From Zopfochytrium polystomum (taxonomy: Eukaryota; Chytridiomycota; Chytridiomycetes; Chytridiales; Chytridiaceae), in assembly GCA_025765615.1 (NCBI GenBank), contig JAIVFJ010000078.1:62001-126000 (forward strand): DNA of 64,000 nt. Direction: 5' to 3'. Below the pieces are notes generated by a model that was given only the letters and a program-made list of their open reading frames with translations, searched no databases and was not told the DNA's origin. Shown here in pieces: positions 58,189 through 64,000 of this stretch. How positions within the stretch are numbered: the first letter of the stretch is position 1; every line of letters begins with the position of its first letter. Both the position numbers and the translations under genes were made by a program.

Positions 58189-58440
58189 TGAACTAGCCCT
58201 GAAAATGGATGGCACTTAAGCGTGGTGCCTATACTCGACCGTCAGCGGCAAGCCTTGGCAAGCCCCGACGAGTAGGAGGGCGCGGGGGTCTGTGGCGCTC
58301 AGGGCGACCTGGCGTGGAACAGCCTCTGGTGCAGATCTTGGTGGTAGTAGCAAACATTCAAATTGGGAACTTTGAAGACTGAAGTGGGGAAGGGTTCTGT
58401 GTGAACAGTGGTTGATCACAGGTCAGTCGGTCCTAAGCCA
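57858..58440 (+). rRNA. 28S (LSU) rRNA fragment, truncated
   Basis: About 580 bp match conserved LSU rRNA in order: AGTTTTATGAGGTAAAGCGA, GCAGAACTGGCGATGCGGGA, GTGGCCATGGAAGTC, CTAAGGAGTGTGTAACAACT, CTGCCGAATGAACTAGCCCT and GTGCAGATCTTGGTGGTAGT. These belong to the central part of eukaryotic 28S rRNA (the stretch with the GTAACAACTCACCTGCCGAA block). Nothing of the preceding or following LSU core is found, and no 18S or 5.8S is near, so this is an isolated fragment, not an rDNA unit. Identity is roughly 80-90% in core segments by eye. Confidence 0.9.
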
Positions 58441-58502
58441 TAGCGTAACTGCGACTTAACGGTCCAGCCATTTAATAGACAAGTCTGAGGGGAAGGTTAA
58501 GG

Positions 58503-58618
58503 TTTTTGTTGGTTGGTTGGTTGGTTTGGTTTGTTTGTCGTCGATGTTGTCCGGTTGGTGTGGGTCGGTTTGGTTTGGTTGGTTGGTTGGTTGGTTGGTT
58601 TGGTTGGTTGGTTGCGCG
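58503..58618. repeat. TTGG/TTTGG simple repeat
   Basis: Degenerate GGTT array interrupted by TTTGTTTGTCGTCGATG; purest at 58561-58612. Confidence 0.85.
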
Positions 58619-60059
58619 AGTCGAGTGTCGCCCCCCCCACTTTCTGTGGTGCTCTTGCTGGTCAGTCGGTCGGTTGTGTTTTCGTGCGTGCCCCCCCCTC
58701 TCGTCCCTTTTGGACAAATGGCTAGAAAATATGAGATCTTCAATTGGATCTAGCTATAGTGTCTAGTAGCGGGGAACTACAGCGTAGGTCCGACTATCAG
58801 ACTCACACATCGTGAGTATGACCTAACAGCATGGTGGCAGCACTCACTGGCGTAGAAGAATGTGGCATCTCAGTTTTACTCCAACCTCCCTCCTACTGTA
58901 ACTCGAAGTCATCAGCGTTCTATCTCCTCCATCATCGTAGACGATGGTGTCCTATCTACGAACAATGTTGCTATGCGACATCAGTATTATATCTCACTCC
59001 AGTCATCGCCTTGCAACGTTGGTGTCCTTTCTTGCCTCCGTCAGTGACAGAGTTCTACCTATGATCATCATCTACATCTGTCGTCGCTACGTGAGGACGG
59101 CGTTCTTAGTCAACATGCATTGTTTGGATGGGCAGAGGTTCTCTGCGAACCCTTCTCACAGCGAGGGATGCTTGTGTGAATTCTTATCAAGCCTGCGACG
59201 GCTGGTTGGAGAAGCCCACCCAGGCTTCCTTTAAATCGAGGGAAAGAAAGGTTAGGAGGGTGCTAATAGTAGCGATACAAATCTAAATTCATAGAAATGG
59301 CATTTATTAGGTGGGTTAGTTGTATATAAAGAGATTAATGAGGCTGCTTCTTCGTGGGCAGCTATTTATATGGAGAGTGGCAGTAGAAAAAGAGAAAAAA
59401 AGACAGAAGAAAGGAAGAAAAATGTTTGAAGTAAAATGAAAAGAAGGAAGAATGAAAATTAATGACAAGGCAAAACTGACAAGGAAAAAAAGAGAAGAGA
59501 CAAGAAGCATTTACATGATTATGTACACTATAAACAAGAGGATGCTCCAAGGCTAAATAAACCCATTTGTAACCAAGGAGCCAAATGGCTCTTCGACCAT
59601 CATGAATATAATGATTCTAATTGTGCTAATAAGTGGCAGCTCCTATTTATTGTTTATTTGATGTGATTCCATTCCAAATGGCTTCCGGTTCCCTCAGTGT
59701 CTTGAAAGACAAAGATTTTTGGCCTCTGTAACCCACAATAACTCCTCCGGGAAAATCCTGATGATTCTTCTTTTCACTTCCTGTCTCCCTTTCCAGAAGA
59801 CCGCTATACAGCCAATACAGCGATTTCTAAGGACTGCCATTGCGGAGGAAGGAAGAGTCAGGCATCTTCTTCTTTTTTTTATATTGTTCCAGCCCCGAAG
59901 GGGCTGACGGGAAGAGAAAGAGCCATCAACGGTGAACCGTTATAGACTACGTCCAGGCATCACCTCAGCAAACCCACCCCATGCGCTACGAACTTCCAGG
60001 GTCATCAGGCATCTCCACAGGACCACTCCTTGTGATTCAAGACCGTATTCTTTCTTGTT

Positions 60060-60135
60060 GCCTTCAACAGCTGGCATTGTGACTTGAACCCTCGGCCCTT
60101 GAGTGACAGACACCCAGACCTTGTGAGGGGCAGTC
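60060..60135 (-). repeat. tRNA-like relic
   Basis: On the minus strand a B-box-like GAGGGTTCAAGTCAC follows an anticodon-arm-like stretch. Pairing is incomplete; likely a SINE head or tRNA relic. Confidence 0.3.
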
Positions 60136-60582
60136 AGGCGTCTTCCCAGCGGGAGAGATAAATGAAAAGAAATGTCGTTTCGTTCACGCTCTTGTCTTCA
60201 CAGTTTTATGTAACTTAAGGTTCATTATGATAAAATATTTGCGAACTGGTGTGTTCAATCGGATGAATGATGCTTTGCGAAATAAGGATCGATGCAGGGT
60301 AATTGACTGGTGAAGAGAGCTTGTGATCCCCAACAAGGTAAATGCATCGTCAAACGTATTTATTCGCTTCGAAAGTCGCTGCAAATCGTACGATTGCCCG
60401 ATTGCCTGATTGCCCATCGCGAACGCAATCGTCCAAAAAGCTGTCTGTACTGTATTACATACATATTAGCGCTTTTGTCGCTTGCTTTCGGCAGGAGGTG
60501 ATGGCCGAGCGGTGAAGCATGGGCGCACCAAGCCAGAGCATCCTGTTTTGTCCTTCGCACTTTCATCGCATCGAATATCGCA

Positions 60583-60735
60583 AACGCGCCGCTGAACGAG
60601 CCGTTCCTGTGGTTCTACCAGACCGGCAACAACGCCTGCGGCCTCTTTGCCCTGCCGCACGGCGTCGTAAACAGTCGCGCTGTCCTCACGCACCGTGCCC
60701 TCGCGCTGTACAGCCTGCCGCGGCGGCCTCTAGGT
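60583..60735 (+). pseudogene. Ubiquitin C-terminal hydrolase (UCH) fragment
   Basis: One open stretch reads FLWFYQTGNNACGLFALPHG and on to VVN, matching the catalytic core of UCH peptidases (oxyanion Gln, then Asn-x-Cys-Gly with the nucleophile). It ends at a plausible donor GTGGGT at 60736. No upstream start or downstream exon with the catalytic His/Asp was found within the following 750 bp, which instead hold the PEX2 copy. A lone exon or relic is most likely. UCH enzymes cleave small adducts from ubiquitin. Confidence 0.55.
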
Positions 60736-60968
60736 GGGTTGATGGAGTTTGTCCTCCTTGAAAAAGCACGTCCATACTTTCCTTGGAGTGGGTAGGTCTA
60801 CGTGTAGGCCCGCGAAAATATTTTTTCTCTTCCTCTGTCCAAAAACCATTTGGAACAACTAGAGCCAAATTTAAAGTACGAGCGCCTCCTACTTCCAACA
60901 TATCAAGCGTCAGTTGACATTTGCCATTTTCTCTCTACCGTTCGAAGCCCAACCTGCACAAAAGAATG

Positions 60969-61320
60969 AAGTGGGCGCTGCATTCATTCGTTGAAACGAC
61001 TGGCAGAAATTAGAAGCTCTCCTTTATCAACCGATTATCCCGCATTGAATGCACTGTCTCCCCACATCGCAAGCACGCGTAACTGCTGTCTGCGAGAACA
61101 TTGGACCTTCAAACAAATAGGGAAAAAATAGGCGCAGAGGTCGAAGCAGGAGTGCACATTCGGTGCACTCGTCGGTCAAAATGGTTTGGATACTGCAAGC
61201 AATCCTCCTAACTCCAACACCCAGTCACAGAATAAACGATTTTTCTTGCGTAGCGAAATCCTCACCCTAGGCGGTAGTAGCAGTACATGTGTCCGCAGTT
61301 CGTCGCGTACGGGATGGAAT
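60969..61320 (-). pseudogene. Inverted partial duplicate of PEX2 (RING end)
   Basis: Minus-strand sequence reproduces the end of PEX2 exon 6 plus its GTGAGG donor (61320-61245). It then has an unrelated or rearranged intron, the acceptor and all of exon 7 (about 61122-61024), and the 3' flank to about 60969. Differences are scattered (for example CACGTG to CACATG, and the last codon). The half-RING left could not fold. Because intron signals are kept, this is a DNA duplication and not a retrocopy. Confidence 0.85.
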
Positions 61321-61353
61321 AGTATGAAGTGCGAGAGAGCTCCATTCAAATCA

Positions 61354-61386
<33 letters not shown>

Positions 61387-61503
61387 GTTTTCGCTTTCGT
61401 CTCTCCCAACACCCCCACCATACGCTCAGCCCCCTTCCCATCCCCCTCCTCTACATCTCATTCCGATCAACGCACTCCGCCACGCTCGCGCACTTTTTTT
61501 TGC
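61321..61503. other. Spacer with poly(T) tract
   Basis: A run of about 28 T (61359-61386) and pyrimidine-rich sequence before the acyltransferase stop; probably its 3' flank. Confidence 0.5.
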
Positions 61504-62402
61504 TCACAGCTTTGCAATGGGCCGCGAGATTTCGCGCAGGGTCTTGAGCATGAGGTCGCGGGTCGACTCGGTGAGCGAGCCTACGTCCGCGACGGTCATG
61601 CCCTCTGTGGAGATTGGGGGCAGCACGCGGATGTGGACCTTTCCGCCGCGGAAGAGGCCTTGCTTGGGGTTGCTGACGTCGCCGTAGGTCGAGATGACGA
61701 TGGGGACGACGGGAAATTGGCCGTCGATGGCGAGGCGGAAAGCGCCCTTTTTTTTTTTTTTTTTTGGTTGTTTGTTTGTTAGTTGGTCGGTCGGTCGGAT
61801 AAAGGAAGGTGGATGCGCATTTAGTTTTTACGGTACTTTGGACTTTGCCTGTGTGTGTGGAGGAACAAGACATGACGAGAAAACGTTGAAAGTGCCCCGA
61901 AGAAAATCACCTTTTTGAATGGAAGGAGGTCGTTGGTGGTCTGGTTCGAGCGAGTTCCCTCCGGGTACATAAAGAGTCCGAGCTGAGGAAGAGTTAGAAA
62001 GTGACAAAAGTGCCTGTTACTTTTCAGTTGGCCCCTGCCACGAACGTGTTCTCCGACCAAACACTGCCCGATCCTAGTCCGACTGAAAGCAAGCCTTACC
62101 TTTCTTCTCTTCATCTCGTTGGAGACGTAGCGCATAGTCTTGAAGGCGCTCTTTTGGTTTTCTCTGCTGATGAAGATGTTGTTGCCAAAGTAGAGCTGCT
62201 GGCCGATGAATGGGGCGTAGAAGAGCTCGTCCTTGGCCATGACAACGCACTTTTCGGGAAGGACATAGCCGCTGTGTGTTGTGGGTGTTGTGAATGAGAG
62301 TTGAGTTGTTGATTGATACAAGGGCAAATGAGTATTGTTGTTTGTATATAAAATGATACTTTTTTTTTTTTTTTGAATCTCTTATATACACACTCTCTCC
62401 CT

Positions 62403-62449
<47 letters not shown>

Positions 62450-63630
62450 ACGCACACGCACACACTCACAGCATGTAGAGATCGAGCATTGCCTGGTGGT
62501 TGCTTTTTCGCGTTGTTGTTGTTGTTGTTTTTTTTGTTTTTTTTTTTTTTTGTTGAAGATGGATTGATTTAGTGATTGGTTGATTGGTCGAATGGGACGC
62601 GAGAACGACGAAGAAAATCGAAGAGAAAGACAAACAATAAAGTGCAAACAAAAAAAAAGAAGGAAAAAAAAAAAAAAAAAAAAAGGACGAAAAACACACA
62701 ACAACAACAAACAAATAACAAACAAACCAGACAAACACGGCGGGCCGCCCGCACTGCGCGAAATGCTCGCGGCCGTCCATCGTGACGCGCACGCCCAGCA
62801 GACGGTCGCCAATGAACTTGACCGCCACCGCCGCGTTGCGGTTGACAAGGTCGGTGCGCCCCACCAGCGACAGCAGCGGCGCCGACCCGACCCCCCACGC
62901 GGACGCCCCTACCAACGTCTGCACGAGCAGCAGCGTGCGTACGATGTTGAGCGGCAGGTCGCTGGCCTGTGCGTGCAACGCGCGCGACGATTGCGTGCGA
63001 TGCGTGGGAGACGAATGATTGAGGGAAATCGTTGTTGTTGTTGTTGTTGTTGATGTTGTTATCATTCATACACACACACATTGTGTGAGTCGTCGTTCAT
63101 AGTGTTGGGCGAGACGACGGCGGGCGCGCATTCGTTTGTGTGTTCGTTTATGTGTTCGGTTTTTTGTTTGTATTCATTTTTTTTTTTTTTTTGTTTTCGT
63201 TTGTTTGTGGAGGTTTTTGTGTCAGCCGTCCTTGATCACACGCGCGCACACACACGCACGCACACACACACACACACGAGCGCCAGAGTTGCCGAGCCTG
63301 TCTACCCAGGCAGGCGCGGCCCAACATCGATCGATCGATCGATTGATCAGGAGAGGAACGGGGGTTCGTTGGGTGGGTGGGTGGATGGAGCAAGGACAGG
63401 GGCCGGGGGTCGCAGGTGGACGCCAACACAACTCAACCGAAGCGAACGAACATACGCACGTTTTTCGGGTAGATGTACTGTCCGAGTGCTGGTGCTGGTG
63501 TCGGCGCATTCTTCGCGCCGTTGCCGTTGCCGTTGCCGTCTCCGTCGCGGTCAGTCGGCTCGTCGTCGTCATGGAGGGCCTTCTGCTGGTGCTTGCTGCG
63601 ATCGCGGCTGCTGCCCCTGGCCGTCGGCAT
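61504..63630 (-). CDS. 1-acyl-glycerol-3-phosphate acyltransferase (LPAAT/AGPAT, Slc1-like)
   Basis: Six exons (63630-63460, 62966-62737, 62502-62470, 62271-62100, 61982-61911, 61746-61504) give 306 residues. A hydrophobic segment (LPLNIVRTLLLVQTLVGASA) is followed by the acyltransferase motifs: NHQAMLD (H-x4-D, motif I), FGNNIFISREN (motif II), LFMYPEGTRSN (motif III, EGTR) and GQFPVVPIVISTYGD (motif IV). The enzyme converts lysophosphatidic to phosphatidic acid, normally in the ER. The N-terminus is Gly/Asn/Asp-rich. The acceptor of the last intron directly follows about 17-18 A residues, and that of the NHQ exon follows an A-rich stretch, so those junctions rest on homology and frame. Intron 3 contains a CA microsatellite and intron 2 a poly(A) run. 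Confidence 0.9.
62404..62466. repeat. CA microsatellite in LPAAT intron 3
   Basis: About thirty CA units, the last ones alternating with CG (ACACGC). Confidence 0.9.
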
Positions 63631-64000
63631 TCTACTATTTTTTTATATCTTTTTTTGTCGCTTTTTTCATTAAATTTTTTGGGTGTTTCGTTTGCTATTT
63701 TTGTCTGTAGTTTGTCTTTTAGCTCTGACTGTCTGTCTGTCTGCCGGCTGGTCTCCCGGTCTTTGGGCTTAATCTGTTCCGTGCCGCCCACTTCTGTCCC
63801 TGTCTGTCTCTCTCCCACATGAATCGGGAAAACCCTTTTGCCGGCGGCAATGGGTGGGGGTCACGCGACGTCATTTTTCTTGAACATATTTTTCGGGAAC
63901 GGCTAATCACAGACCCCACCGTCGTTGACTGCCGCCGCGTTGTGGCATAGCTTGCAACTTACTTGCAAGCCGGACAGAAAGCGCGAACACGTTTGCATGC
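63631..64000. promoter_or_regulatory. Upstream region of the acyltransferase
   Basis: About 370 bp; must include the LPAAT promoter. T-rich and CTGT-repetitive near 63731-63745. No further gene supported before the window ends. Confidence 0.45.

Larger units (their letters stand above)
58441..60582. other. Non-coding region after the rRNA fragment
   Basis: No supported exon. Contains the TTGG repeat, a 7-bp GC hairpin (CAGCCCCGAAGGGGCTG near 59892-59908) and one tRNA-like segment on the minus strand. Confidence 0.55.

Noticed and set aside
58735..59235. Continuation of the 28S rRNA after the TTGG repeat
   Set aside because: No conserved LSU core word could be found there; similarity ends near 58440.
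59892..59908. GC-rich hairpin as a transcription terminator
   Set aside because: Rho-independent terminators are bacterial; the hairpin lacks a T-run and lies in a eukaryotic desert.
1..64000. CRISPR array, prophage or bacterial operon
   Set aside because: No regularly spaced repeats with unique spacers and no operon-like gene packing; all genes are intron-containing.

Overview
The window is nuclear DNA of an intron-rich unicellular eukaryote. Spliceosomal introns of roughly 60-400 nt interrupt almost every gene, including a 12-exon pyrophosphatase, and exons are GC-rich. Introns and spacers are full of poly(A)/poly(T) runs and dinucleotide microsatellites. The gene set (26S/20S proteasome, Aurora kinase, peroxin, SR splicing factor, Rho GTPase, ABCC pump) is general eukaryotic. 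An early-diverging fungus or unicellular holozoan would fit, but this is inference and the lineage cannot be fixed from the sequence alone.

Layout. 1-10.8 kb: C-terminal part of a nucleotide-sugar transporter (+), a C2H2 zinc-finger protein (-), an ArfGAP (-) and a divergently placed proteasome alpha subunit (+). 11-18.7 kb: a decayed cytochrome P450 (-), a two-exon unknown protein (-) and a complete 13-exon ABCC-type transporter (+). 18.7-25 kb: a gene desert with tRNA-like SINE candidates and a 90-bp hairpin tandem repeat. 25-29 kb: a Rho-family GTPase (-) and a microsatellite-rich desert. 29-41 kb: a glycine/glutamine-rich repeat protein predicted to be secreted (+), a GST-kappa (-), a mitochondrial-carrier-like protein (+), an Aurora kinase (+) and a possible 52-aa protein (+). 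41-46 kb: another desert holding an unrecognised minus-strand coding region behind a TATA box and clustered heat-shock elements, plus the second copy of a 350-bp dispersed repeat. 46-57.2 kb: pyrophosphatase (+), an SR protein with two zinc knuckles (-), an FAD monooxygenase (+), a REEP/DP1 membrane-shaping protein (-) and PEX2 (+). 57.2-64 kb: a 28S rRNA fragment, a ubiquitin-hydrolase fragment, an inverted intron-retaining copy of the PEX2 3' end and an acyltransferase (-).

How the gene models were made. For most genes I joined exons by hand from GT-AG (two GC-AG) signals and family resemblance. Each joined model keeps one reading frame to the stop, which is strong internal support. The genes do not form a pathway. 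The notable arrangement is compact divergent pairs (ArfGAP/PSMA4, GSTK/carrier, SR protein/monooxygenase, REEP/PEX2), several with a GA/CT tract in the shared promoter. The most novel item is the 902-residue repeat protein at 29.2-32.5 kb: serial cationic glycine-zipper-like helices encoded by small exons, then eight glycine-rich repeats, then a Gly-Gln-Asp-Tyr tail.
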